Assembly: GCA_937902665.1 (NCBI GenBank)
Contig: CALELM010000038.1
Span: 1-16,933, forward strand
DNA length: 16,933 bases
Origin: an uncultured Selenomonadaceae bacterium
GTDB lineage: Bacteria > Bacillota > Negativicutes > Selenomonadales > Selenomonadaceae
Reading direction: 5' to 3'
A model generated the notes under the pieces. It saw only the letters and a program-made list of their open reading frames with translations, was not told where the DNA came from and made no database searches. Position numbers and translations under genes: made by a program. Each line of letters opens with the position of its first letter. The stretch's first letter is position 1. Positions 1 to 7,159 of the stretch are shown here, in pieces.

Positions 1-1
1 C

Positions 2-52
2 CCCCACTTACAGCAAGCTGTTGAAGAAGGGGACATCTTAGCTTCGTTATAA
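2..52 (+). CDS. C-terminal end of an unidentified protein (cut by window edge)
   Basis: Reading frame 2 stays open from the window edge to a TAA at 50-52 and encodes 16 residues ending in GDILASL. It converges with the tRNA-Pro gene and stops 34 nt before the arm of the tRNA terminator hairpin. The fragment is too short to assign to any family, and I cannot exclude that it is a chance open frame. The clean stop followed by a run of non-coding, A-rich sequence makes a gene end plausible. Confidence 0.35.
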   Translation, partial: PHLQQAVEEGDILASL

Positions 53-80
53 AATAGCACCTCTGATAAAGAATTTCAAG

Positions 81-117
81 AAAAAAGAGAGTATCCATCA
101 CGAACTGGATACTCTCT
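81..117 (-). terminator. Intrinsic terminator of tRNA-Pro
   Basis: A perfect 12-bp stem (86-97 paired with 106-117) encloses an 8-nt loop. On the minus strand it is followed directly by six T residues. It lies 16 nt past the encoded CCA of the tRNA. On the plus strand no T-tract follows the stem, so it is oriented for minus-strand transcripts. It may also end transcripts that read through from the hem operon. Confidence 0.85.
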
Positions 118-133
118 AAGCAATATGCAAAAA

Positions 134-210
134 TGGTCGGAACGACGGGATTTGAACCCACGACCTCTTCCACCCCAAGAAAGCGCTCTACCAAACTGAG
201 CTACGTCCCG
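134..210 (-). tRNA. tRNA-Pro (anticodon GGG)
   Basis: The minus strand folds as a complete cloverleaf. The 7-bp acceptor stem pairs CGGGACG with CGTTCCG, with one G-T wobble. The D stem is GCTC/GAGC, and the anticodon stem CTTTC/GGAAG carries the 7-nt loop TTGGGGT. The T arm is GTGGG TTCAAAT CCCGT, with one wobble. The anticodon in the loop is GGG, which reads CCC/CCU proline codons. Discriminator A and the 3' CCA are encoded (134-137). The gene is single, with its own promoter-like sequence upstream and a terminator downstream. Confidence 0.95.
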
Positions 211-250
211 TTGTAAATCCTGCACAACATTCCACAAAACTTACTTTCCT

Positions 251-279
251 AGTTTAACAAGAAAAGAAGAAAAAAGCAA
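251..279 (-). promoter_or_regulatory. Candidate promoter of tRNA-Pro
   Basis: On the minus strand TTGCTT (274-279) and TAAACT (251-256) are separated by exactly 17 nt, a plausible vegetative sigma factor promoter. The -10 lies about 40 nt upstream of the mature tRNA 5' end, which leaves room for a short leader removed by RNase P. The spacer is T-rich. No better promoter is seen between hemL and the tRNA. Confidence 0.5.
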
Positions 280-340
280 CACAAAATCTCTTTTCGATAA
301 AATTTTCTTGCAGGAAATACCCAAAAGCACAGGGCTTCTT

Positions 341-1660
341 TTATTTCAGTGCCTCCGCCACTCGCTGAAACGCAATGTCTGCCGCCTGAATCGTGCGTTC
401 AATGTCCTCCTCCGTATGCGCCCCCGACAGGAACAGTGTTTCAAACTGTGATGGCGCAAGGTAGATCCCCTGCTCCAGCATGGAGGAAAACCATACCTTG
501 AAAGCCTCTTGATCGGACGCAGCAGAATCCTCATAATTCCATACCTCCTTCTCGTTGAAGAAGATACCAAACATGGAACCTGCCTGATGTGCTTGAATGG
601 AAACACCTGCTTCCCGTGCTTTTTCCTGCCAGCCGAGAACCAGCTTCTTCGTCAAGATCGTCAGCTTGCGGCTATAGTCCGGCTCTCCCATTTCCGGCTC
701 TGCCGTAAGGATCCGCAAGGTCGCAAGCCCTGCTGTCATAGCAAGCGGATTTCCCGAAAGCGTCCCTGCTTGGTAGACAGGGCCTATGGGCGAAACCTGC
801 TGCATGATTTCCCGCCTTCCGCCATAAGCCGCCACCGGAAGACCTCCGCCAATAATTTTCCCAAGACAGGTAAGGTCAGGAACGATGCCATACGCCGCCT
901 GCGCTCCTCCCAGCGATGCCCGAAAACCGCACATTACCTCATCAAAAATCAGGAGCGCGCCATGCTTCGCCGTAAGGTCACGCAGCTTGCGCAAATACCC
1001 CTGCTTGGGGAGAACCAAGCCCATGTTCCCTGCCACAGGCTCAACAATCACTGCCGCAATTTCTGCTCCGCAGGACTCCATGACCTTTGCAAAGGCTTCC
1101 TCATCATTGTACGGAACGGCAATCGTATCTGCAGCCGTCCCCCGTGTCACGCCCGGAGAACTTGGCACGCCAAAGGTTGCCATGCCGGAGCCTGCGCTCA
1201 CCAAAAGGCTGTCGCTATGCCCGTGATAACAGCCAATGAATTTCACTATCTTTTCCCGTCCCGTAAAGCCACGGGCAAGACGCAAGGCACTCATCGTTGC
1301 CTCTGTACCGGAATTCACCATGCGTATCATCTCCATGGAGGGATAGACCTCCATGATAAGCTTTGCCAGCTCCGATTCCACGCAGGTCGGCGCACCGTAG
1401 CTGGTACCACGCTCTGCCGCCTCCTGCAAAGCCTTGACTACCTGCGGATGCGCATGCCCCACTACCATCGGCCCCCAAGAACCAACATAATCTATATACT
1501 CATTGCCATCAATATCATAAATCTTCGAGCCTTTCGCACGAGCTATAAACGGTGGGTCGCAATCCACGCTTGCATAGGAACGCACAGGGCTGTTCACGCC
1601 CCCCGGCATCAGCCTTTTTGCTTCCTCAAAGGCCGCCTTGGACTTTTCCTGATTTCGCAT
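341..1660 (-). CDS. hemL: Glutamate-1-semialdehyde 2,1-aminomutase
   Basis: PLP-dependent enzyme that isomerises glutamate-1-semialdehyde to 5-aminolevulinate, the second step of the C5 tetrapyrrole pathway, in the cytoplasm. The protein has 439 residues, close to the family's usual 425-440. It opens with the family pattern around residues 18-30 (LMPGGVNSPVRSY). The PLP-binding Lys is K268 in LGKIIGGGLP, and the D240-E241 pair (FDEVMCGF) contacts the cofactor ring. The frame is open upstream to 1681, but I place the start at the ATG at 1658-1660. It has a good GGGAGGA ribosome binding site and overlaps the hemB stop as TAATG (1-nt overlap), the classic arrangement for coupled translation. It is the last gene of the hem operon, and no convincing terminator follows its stop codon. 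Confidence 0.96.
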   Translation of the reverse strand: MRNQEKSKAAFEEAKRLMPGGVNSPVRSYASVDCDPPFIARAKGSKIYDIDGNEYIDYVGSWGPMVVGHAHPQVVKALQEAAERGTSYGAPTCVESELAKLIMEVYPSMEMIRMVNSGTEATMSALRLARGFTGREKIVKFIGCYHGHSDSLLVSAGSGMATFGVPSSPGVTRGTAADTIAVPYNDEEAFAKVMESCGAEIAAVIVEPVAGNMGLVLPKQGYLRKLRDLTAKHGALLIFDEVMCGFRASLGGAQAAYGIVPDLTCLGKIIGGGLPVAAYGGRREIMQQVSPIGPVYQAGTLSGNPLAMTAGLATLRILTAEPEMGEPDYSRKLTILTKKLVLGWQEKAREAGVSIQAHQAGSMFGIFFNEKEVWNYEDSAASDQEAFKVWFSSMLEQGIYLAPSQFETLFLSGAHTEEDIERTIQAADIAFQRVAEALK

Positions 1661-2640
1661 TACGATTCCTCCCTCAGCCATTTTGCCGCATCTATCGCAT
1701 GATAGGTGATAATCATATTCGCCCCTGCCCGCTTCATGCCCATGAGCGTTTCCAGAACAATACGTTTTTCATCAATCCAGCCATTCTTTGCCGCAGCCTT
1801 TACCATGGCATACTCCCCGCTCACATTGTAAACCGCCAGTGGATGATGGATACGCTCCCTCACGCGGCGTACCACATCGAGATATGCCAATGCCGGCTTG
1901 ACCATGATGATATCCGCGCCTTCGGACAGGTCAAGCTCCACTTCCTTCAACGCTTCCTCCACATTCGCCGGATCCATCTGGTACTGGCGGCGATCCCCGA
2001 ACTGCGGCGCGCTGTCAGCCGCATCACGAAACGGCCCGTAGTAGCCGGACGCATACTTTACGGCATAGGACATGATGGAAACATTAGAAAAACTTTCCTC
2101 ATCCAGTGCCTCCCGAATGGCAGCCACACGACCGTCCATCATATCCGATGGCGCAATGATATCAGCGCCTGCCTTCGCTTGGCTGACTGCCACCCTTTGC
2201 AAAAGCTCCAGCGTAGCATCATTGTCCACATACTTCCCGCACAGCTTCCCGCAATGCCCATGGGACGTGTACTGGCAAAGGCATACATCCCCCACGATGA
2301 TAAGCTCCGGCACGGCCTCCTTAATTGCGGCAATCGCTCTCTGCACAGGGCTGTCCATATCCCATGCGGACGAGCCAATCTCGTCCTTGTAGGACGGCAG
2401 CCCAAACACCTCGACAGCCGGAATTCCCAAGGCATAAATTTCTTTTGCCAGCTTGACAGCGCAATCCACGGACAAATGCCAGCAATCCGGCATGCTTGGA
2501 ATCTCTTCCTTTTTATTCTCGCCCGGCACGACAAAGATAGGATACACAAAATCCTTGGGGGAAAGGCTTGTTTCCCTCACCATTGCCCTCATTTCCTCGC
2601 TGATGCGCATGCGGCGCGGGCGAAGCTTCTGTACATACAT
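1660..2640 (-). CDS. hemB: Delta-aminolevulinic acid dehydratase (porphobilinogen synthase)
   Basis: Condenses two 5-aminolevulinate molecules into porphobilinogen. The protein has 326 residues, the normal family length. Both Schiff-base lysines are visible: K195 (MSYAVKYASGYYGPFRDA) and K248 (IIMVKPALAY). The Zn-ligand cysteines C120, C122 and C130 lie in DVCLCQYTSHGHCG, so this is the zinc-dependent rather than the Asp-rich magnesium-type enzyme. The start ATG (2638-2640) has a GGAGGG site inside the end of the cobA-hemD gene, 3 nt after that gene's stop. The stop codon overlaps the hemL start. It is a mid-operon gene. Confidence 0.97.
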   Translation of the reverse strand: MYVQKLRPRRMRISEEMRAMVRETSLSPKDFVYPIFVVPGENKKEEIPSMPDCWHLSVDCAVKLAKEIYALGIPAVEVFGLPSYKDEIGSSAWDMDSPVQRAIAAIKEAVPELIIVGDVCLCQYTSHGHCGKLCGKYVDNDATLELLQRVAVSQAKAGADIIAPSDMMDGRVAAIREALDEESFSNVSIMSYAVKYASGYYGPFRDAADSAPQFGDRRQYQMDPANVEEALKEVELDLSEGADIIMVKPALAYLDVVRRVRERIHHPLAVYNVSGEYAMVKAAAKNGWIDEKRIVLETLMGMKRAGANMIITYHAIDAAKWLREES

Positions 2641-2643
2641 AGG

Positions 2644-4161
2644 TTATCCCTCCATCAGATTCTCCTGCATAGCCCTCACAAGACCTGCAATCGTATATTC
2701 CTTTGCTACAAGACTCGGCTCAATTCCGTTTTTTCGGCAGGTTTCTGCCGTAATGGGACCAATGCAGGCAACCCTTGCTTTTTTCAGTACCTCCCTGCTT
2801 TCGGGAAGCTTCAGGAAATTTGTCACCGTCGAGGAGCTGGTAAATGTCACGAAATCCACGGCTTCTTCCACAAGCTTTTTCCGTTCCTCCTCACGGAGTT
2901 CTTCCGTCACCGTTTGGTAGACAGGCACGACCTTGACCTCCGCCCCCATAGAACGAAGCGTTTCGGGCAAACTCTCTCTTGCCACCTGCGCTCTCGGAAG
3001 GAGTACCTTTTTCCCTTCTGCCTGTCCCCGCAAGCCCTCTGCCAGTGCCTCCGCCCGAAATTCCTTGGGAATGAAATCCGCACATAATCCGTATTCCTTC
3101 AATGCCTCTGCCGTTGCCGTGCCAATAGCCGCAAGCTTTGCCCTTCCCAATGCCCTTGCGTCCTTGCCGGCATGGAAAATCCTTGCAAAGAATTGCCGCA
3201 CCCCATGAACACTGGTGAAAATAACCCAGTCATAGGAGGAAAGCCCTGCAATCTCCGCATCCACAGACATGTATCCATCCTCTGGCGGAGCAATGCGGAT
3301 AACGGGCGTTTCCAAGCACCTTGCTCCCAGTTCCTCCAAGGCAAGCGTCAAGGCAGAAGCCTGTTCCCTTGCCCTCGTCACGAGAACCGTCTTGCCAAAA
3401 AACGGACGCTTGGAGGGTGTATCGAACCATTGCAGCTGCTCCCGAAGTGTCACGACATCCCCAACAACGAAAATAGCAGGCGGCTTAATCTGCCGCTTCT
3501 CCACATCCGAAGCCGCCGTCCCTACCGTTGTCACCAGCACACGCTGTTCTGCCTTCGTCCCCCAACGAATCACGGCAGCCGGAGTTTCCGCCGATCTCCC
3601 GTTCTCCATCAGCTTCTGCGTAATGCTCGGAAGATTGGCAATCCCCATCAAGAACACCAAGGTATCTGTCCCCGTAGCCAGCTTGTCCCAGCGCAGGGAG
3701 GAAACTTCCTTGGCAGGATCCTCATGTCCTGTGATCACGGCAAAGGAGGTCGCTATGCCCCGATGCGTTACGGGAATCCCTGCATAGGCAGGCACGGAGA
3801 TTGCCGAAGTAATGCCCGGCACAATCTCAAAGGGAATCCCGTTTTTTTGAAGGAGCAGCGCTTCCTCACCGCCACGCCCAAAAACAAACGGGTCGCCCCC
3901 TTTCAAGCGAACCACATACTTTCCTTCCTTTGCCTTGTCCACAAGCAGCTGATTGATTTCCTCCTGCTTCATCGTATGACGATTTGATGCCTTCCCCACA
4001 TAGATATATTCCGCAGTGCTTGGCGCATAAGAGAGAATCCTTGCATCTGCCAATCTATCGTAGACCACGACCTCCGCCCTTTTCAGGCAGTCACATGCCT
4101 TGACACTGATCAAGCGATGTTCGCCGGGGCCTGCCCCGACCAAAGCTACCATACCCAACAT
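2644..4161 (-). CDS. cobA-hemD: Fused uroporphyrinogen-III C-methyltransferase / uroporphyrinogen-III synthase
   Basis: A bifunctional fusion of 505 residues. The N-terminal half (about 1-245) is an SAM-dependent methyltransferase (SUMT/CobA) that turns uroporphyrinogen III into precorrin-2. It shows the glycine-rich start VALVGAGPGE, the VRLKGGDPFVFGRGGEE motif near 83-99 and VPGITSAISVPAYAGIPVTH near 114-133. The C-terminal half (about 253-505) is uroporphyrinogen-III synthase (HemD), starting at KTVLVTRAREQA and with DWVIFTSVHGV and DFVTFTSSSTV in its two lobes. Such fusions are known in Firmicutes. The fusion would channel the hydroxymethylbilane product toward siroheme or corrinoids. The ATG (4159-4161) follows the hemC stop directly, with a GGGGGAG binding site. 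HemD proteins diverge widely, but the domain order leaves little doubt. Confidence 0.95.
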   Translation of the reverse strand: MLGMVALVGAGPGEHRLISVKACDCLKRAEVVVYDRLADARILSYAPSTAEYIYVGKASNRHTMKQEEINQLLVDKAKEGKYVVRLKGGDPFVFGRGGEEALLLQKNGIPFEIVPGITSAISVPAYAGIPVTHRGIATSFAVITGHEDPAKEVSSLRWDKLATGTDTLVFLMGIANLPSITQKLMENGRSAETPAAVIRWGTKAEQRVLVTTVGTAASDVEKRQIKPPAIFVVGDVVTLREQLQWFDTPSKRPFFGKTVLVTRAREQASALTLALEELGARCLETPVIRIAPPEDGYMSVDAEIAGLSSYDWVIFTSVHGVRQFFARIFHAGKDARALGRAKLAAIGTATAEALKEYGLCADFIPKEFRAEALAEGLRGQAEGKKVLLPRAQVARESLPETLRSMGAEVKVVPVYQTVTEELREEERKKLVEEAVDFVTFTSSSTVTNFLKLPESREVLKKARVACIGPITAETCRKNGIEPSLVAKEYTIAGLVRAMQENLMEG

Positions 4162-5115
4162 TTATTTCTCCCCCAATAAAAGCAAACCCATTTCCTGCAA
4201 AATGGCAAGCGCCCCTTGCTCCAATAGCGTCCTCGCAAGTGCCTTCCCAAGCGTTCCTGCCTCGTTCCGGCTGCCCTTGATTTTTTCACGGAAAACCCTG
4301 CTCCCGTCCAAGGAAGCAATGACAGCCTCTACCGACAGTTCGTTTCCCTTTGTTTCGGCATAGACACCGACAGGCACTTGGCAGCCTCCGTCCACCGCCG
4401 CCAAAAAAGCCCGTTCCGCTTTCATGCAGTCCACGGTTTCCGCATCATTCAGAAACGCTGTCAACGCATTTATTTCATCATCATCCGCGCGAGCCTCAAT
4501 GGCAAGCGCTCCCTGTCCCACGGCAGGAAGCATGATTTCCCGTGGCAAAACCTCCGTAATTCTTGACTCAAAGCCCAAGCGCTTCAAGCCTGCCACCGCC
4601 AAAATAACAGCGTCAAAATTTTCCTCTTCCAGCTTCCGAAGCCTCGTGTTCACATTTCCCCGCAAGGAGCAAATTTCCAAGTCTGGACGAACGGCAAGAA
4701 GCTGCACCCTGCGCCGAAGGGATGACGTTCCTACCCTCGCCCCCAAAGGAAGCTCCGCAAAGGAAGGATAGCGCAGGCTCACCATCGCATCCCCAGAATC
4801 AAATCTCTTGGTGATAGCTGAAATTTTCAGCCCGTTCGGAACCTCGGCAGGCATGTCCTTTAAGCTATGCACGGCAAGGTCAATGCCGCCCTCCAGCATT
4901 TCCAGCTCCAGTTCTTTCGTAAAAAGTCCCTTTCCGCCAATTTTAGCCAGAGGAACATCAAGAATCTTGTCCCCCTTCGTGGTCATCAGCTTTTTTTCTA
5001 CCAAAAGTTTCGGATATCTTTTCCTGAGACAATCCGCCACATAGTCTGCCTGCCAAAGCGCCAGCCTGCTGCTTCTCGTCCCTATCACGATTCGATTCTT
5101 TTTCACCCTGCGCAC
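4162..5115 (-). CDS. hemC: Hydroxymethylbilane synthase (porphobilinogen deaminase)
   Basis: Polymerises four porphobilinogen units into hydroxymethylbilane. The protein has 317 residues, the normal family length. The conserved N-terminal block RIVIGTRSSRLALWQA starts at residue 8. Catalytic D87 lies in HSLKDMP, and C245 (DGGCQVPVG) is the attachment point of the dipyrromethane cofactor. The start has to be the GTG at 5113-5115 or the GTG at 5104-5106. A TGA stop lies in frame just upstream and the conserved block begins a few residues later. Neither GTG has an ideally spaced ribosome binding site (GGATGGG lies very close to the first). The whole 5' part overlaps the end of hemA by 158 nt in another frame, which is unusual for this pair. 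Confidence 0.95.
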   Translation of the reverse strand: MRRVKKNRIVIGTRSSRLALWQADYVADCLRKRYPKLLVEKKLMTTKGDKILDVPLAKIGGKGLFTKELELEMLEGGIDLAVHSLKDMPAEVPNGLKISAITKRFDSGDAMVSLRYPSFAELPLGARVGTSSLRRRVQLLAVRPDLEICSLRGNVNTRLRKLEEENFDAVILAVAGLKRLGFESRITEVLPREIMLPAVGQGALAIEARADDDEINALTAFLNDAETVDCMKAERAFLAAVDGGCQVPVGVYAETKGNELSVEAVIASLDGSRVFREKIKGSRNEAGTLGKALARTLLEQGALAILQEMGLLLLGEK

Positions 5116-6370
5116 TTCCCATCCAATTCAAGTCAAACAGCTCCTGCAGTGCCTGCATATAGGACAGTTCTTCTTCTGTTCCTGCGGAGATACGAAGCTC
5201 CATCATCGGCATGCGGAGAAGCTTTCTCACGATTCTCTGCGTCATGCGGTTCACATGCCGCCACTCGTTTTCGCTAAGCCCCGAAAGCTTGCTTCCCTCC
5301 CGCTTCATTTCCCGAAGCCGAATCTCCTCTGCCCTCTTGGACAAGCGTTCCATGACAGGACGCACGGACAGGTATTTCAGCTTTTCGCAAAGCCCGGTAA
5401 CCTCCTCCTCCACAATGCGTTCCGCCTGCACGGCCTCCCTCTGCCGTTCCTGCAAATGCTTGTCCACTACGGATCTCAAATCATCAATATTGTAAAGAGT
5501 CACACCGTCAAGCAAGCCAATCTCCGGCTCCACGTCACGAGGCACAGCAATATCTATCACAAAAACAGGCCGTCCCTCCCGCAGCTCCATCGCTTTCCGC
5601 ATTTGCTCCCGCTTGACAATATAATGCGGTGCCGAAGTAGAGCTTACCACGATATCCACATCTGCATACCTAGAAAGCACGTCCGAAAGCGGAATTGCCT
5701 CCGCACCGATACTGCCTGCCAGCTCCTGCGCATGTTCCAAGTGGCGATTGGCAACATAAAGTTTCTTTACGCCGGCAGACATCAAGTGCTGTGCCGTCAG
5801 CCTTGCCATTTTTCCTGCACCAATCAAAAGGGCAGTATGCCCCTCAATGCCTCCCATGCTCTCCTTTGCCAGCTCGACTGCCGCATAACTGATGGATACC
5901 GAATGGTATGCAATGTACGTTTCCGAGCGCACTCGTTTCCCCGTTGCCAAAGCCCGATGGAACAGCAGGTTCAGCTGTGTCCCTGTCGAACCGCATTCCC
6001 GTGCCAGTGCATAGGCTTCCTTGACCTGCGACAAAATCTGCCCTTCCCCCAAGACCAAGGATTCCAGACTCGATGCCACACGCAGGAGATGCCGCATGCA
6101 TGCCTCTCCCACATAAAAAAGAAAATGCTGTCCTGCTTCCTCCGCACATCCTGCCAAGCAAAGAAGACGCTCCCTCACGGTGTCCTCGTCCCTTGCCACG
6201 GCATACAGCTCCGTTCGGTTGCAGGTAGAAAGAAGCACAGCTTCACGAATCCCGTCCCATGACTGCACTTCCTGCAAGGCACAGCGAATCCTCTCTTTGG
6301 AAAAAGAAAACCTTTCCCTAATATCGACCGGTGCCGTACTATGGTTTAACCCGATTGCTATCAATTGCAT
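4958..6370 (-). CDS. hemA: Glutamyl-tRNA reductase (with an extended C-terminal tail)
   Basis: NADPH-dependent reductase that makes glutamate-1-semialdehyde from glutamyl-tRNA, the committed step of the C5 pathway. I use the ATG at 6368-6370 (470 residues). It places the catalytic cysteine at C50 in LLSTCNRTELY, as in the family, and a GGAGG lies 12 nt upstream. The alternative ATG at 6380-6382 has its GGAGG directly abutting. The catalytic domain includes VLGEGQILSQVKEAY, followed by the NADPH-binding domain (GAGKMARLTAQHL) and the dimerisation helix region ending near residue 414 (LQELFDL). About 56 further charged residues run on to a TGA at 4958-4960, almost all of them encoded out of phase inside hemC. 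E. coli HemA ends near 418, so this tail is probably not part of the fold. The start overlaps the preceding gene by 32 nt. Confidence 0.93.
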   Translation of the reverse strand: MQLIAIGLNHSTAPVDIRERFSFSKERIRCALQEVQSWDGIREAVLLSTCNRTELYAVARDEDTVRERLLCLAGCAEEAGQHFLFYVGEACMRHLLRVASSLESLVLGEGQILSQVKEAYALARECGSTGTQLNLLFHRALATGKRVRSETYIAYHSVSISYAAVELAKESMGGIEGHTALLIGAGKMARLTAQHLMSAGVKKLYVANRHLEHAQELAGSIGAEAIPLSDVLSRYADVDIVVSSTSAPHYIVKREQMRKAMELREGRPVFVIDIAVPRDVEPEIGLLDGVTLYNIDDLRSVVDKHLQERQREAVQAERIVEEEVTGLCEKLKYLSVRPVMERLSKRAEEIRLREMKREGSKLSGLSENEWRHVNRMTQRIVRKLLRMPMMELRISAGTEEELSYMQALQELFDLNWMGSAQGEKESNRDRDEKQQAGALAGRLCGGLSQEKISETFGRKKADDHEGGQDS

Positions 6371-6980
6371 TTCGCAGCTCATCCTCCGCCTGGTCCAGCT
6401 GTCCCGCTTTCACCAAATCAAAAATATGCGCATCCATCGCAGTACGCCAAAAATTCTCTCTTGCACGGGCATCACGCAGCTTTCCCTTGACCTCCTGCCG
6501 AATGTCCTGCAGCCGTTCCATCCAAATGCCAAATGCCTGCGGAAAATCCTGTTCCAAGCGTTTCCGTACCAGCCTTGAAAATGCCGGAGAAATATTTCCC
6601 GTAGACACGGACAGCAAAAGCTTCCCCCGCCTCACAATTGCCGGCACGATAAAATCCGAAAGTGGCGGCTGCGCAGGTGCATTTACCAAAATCCCATGTG
6701 CCTTTGCATAGAGTGCCGCCTCACGGTTGACCTGCTCCCTGTCCGTTGCGCATACCACGAGGAAGCATCCGTCCAAATCCTCCTGCCGATAGGTTCTCTG
6801 CACCCAGCGCAAATGAACTCCATCCACCAGTTCGGCAAGCTCCGGGCGAAGCGCGGGAGATATCACCTTTACCTTTGCCTCTGCCTCCAAAAGACCGCAT
6901 ACCTTGCGCAAGGCAACAGGGCCACCGCCCAGCACCACGCAGGAACGGCCAGCAAGTTCCATATTGATTGGATACAACAT
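6339..6980 (-). CDS. Precorrin-2 dehydrogenase / sirohydrochlorin ferrochelatase-like protein
   Basis: Resembles the N-terminal domain of CysG, yeast Met8p and Bacillus SirC/YlnF, which use NAD+ to oxidise precorrin-2 to sirohydrochlorin; some also insert iron. The protein has 213 residues from the ATG at 6978-6980, chosen because AGGTGG lies 9 nt upstream; the ATG at 6989 abuts it. A Rossmann nucleotide-binding motif is visible at 15-27 (VVLGGGPVALRKV). The family block at 108-125 (SDFIVPAIVRRGKLLLSV) and STGNISPAFSRLVRK follow. By alignment from memory, the catalytic Asp of this family (D104 in CysG, in NVVDAP) is replaced by Ala103 here (NAPAQP). Dehydrogenase and chelatase capability are therefore uncertain. 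It is the first gene of the hem operon, and the methyltransferase that makes its substrate is in the same operon. Confidence 0.88.
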   Translation of the reverse strand: MLYPINMELAGRSCVVLGGGPVALRKVCGLLEAEAKVKVISPALRPELAELVDGVHLRWVQRTYRQEDLDGCFLVVCATDREQVNREAALYAKAHGILVNAPAQPPLSDFIVPAIVRRGKLLLSVSTGNISPAFSRLVRKRLEQDFPQAFGIWMERLQDIRQEVKGKLRDARARENFWRTAMDAHIFDLVKAGQLDQAEDELRNAIDSNRVKP

Positions 6981-7016
6981 CTGACTCATCCACCTATCAA
7001 AAACAATATCTTCCTA

Positions 7017-7046
7017 AGTATAGCATGGTTGCGGCATCTCTGCCAC
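7017..7046 (-). promoter_or_regulatory. Promoter of the hem operon (extended -10)
   Basis: On the minus strand TATACT (7017-7022) is preceded directly by TGC, forming an extended -10. A partial -35 box GTGGCA (7041-7046, four of six consensus positions) lies 18 nt further upstream. The predicted start is about 30 nt before the first ATG. The short leader leaves no room for a riboswitch, so operon control, if any, should act at the promoter. Confidence 0.65.
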
Positions 7047-7073
7047 ATTTTAGGGCTTCTCCTCCCCGCAAGC

Positions 7074-7127
7074 AAAAAGCAGCTGAATCCTTCGGAGTCC
7101 CAAAGGTTCCCCGAAAAACCCAGCTGC
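7074..7127 (-). terminator. Structured terminator after the chemoreceptor gene
   Basis: On the minus strand the outer arms GCAGCTG (7121-7127) and CAGCTGC (7079-7085) pair perfectly and are followed by TTTTT (7078-7074). Inside them a second helix pairs TTCGGGG with CTCCGAA, with one wobble. The element is longer than a simple terminator. It lies 33 nt past the chemoreceptor stop and upstream of the hem promoter, so termination is the likeliest role. Confidence 0.6.
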
Positions 7128-7159
7128 CAAGCAAATCACGAATCCATAGCTTCTTCCTC

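Noticed and set aside
304..340. Candidate terminator right after hemL
   Set aside because: It has only a 3-4 bp GC pairing (CCC with GGG) with a long loop and no clear T-run, which is not enough for a terminator call.
509..3087. Long plus-strand frames (397 and 511 codons) opposite hemL, hemB and cobA-hemD
   Set aside because: They are rich in His, Cys and Arg as expected for antisense of GC-biased genes. They cross gene borders on the other strand and show no recognisable domain.
7047..7159. Possible cobalamin-type riboswitch before the hem operon, suggested by the complex hairpin
   Set aside because: The structure lies upstream of the extended -10 promoter, and no B12-box-like sequence is visible. 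It ends in a T-tract next to the chemoreceptor stop, so a terminator explains it better.
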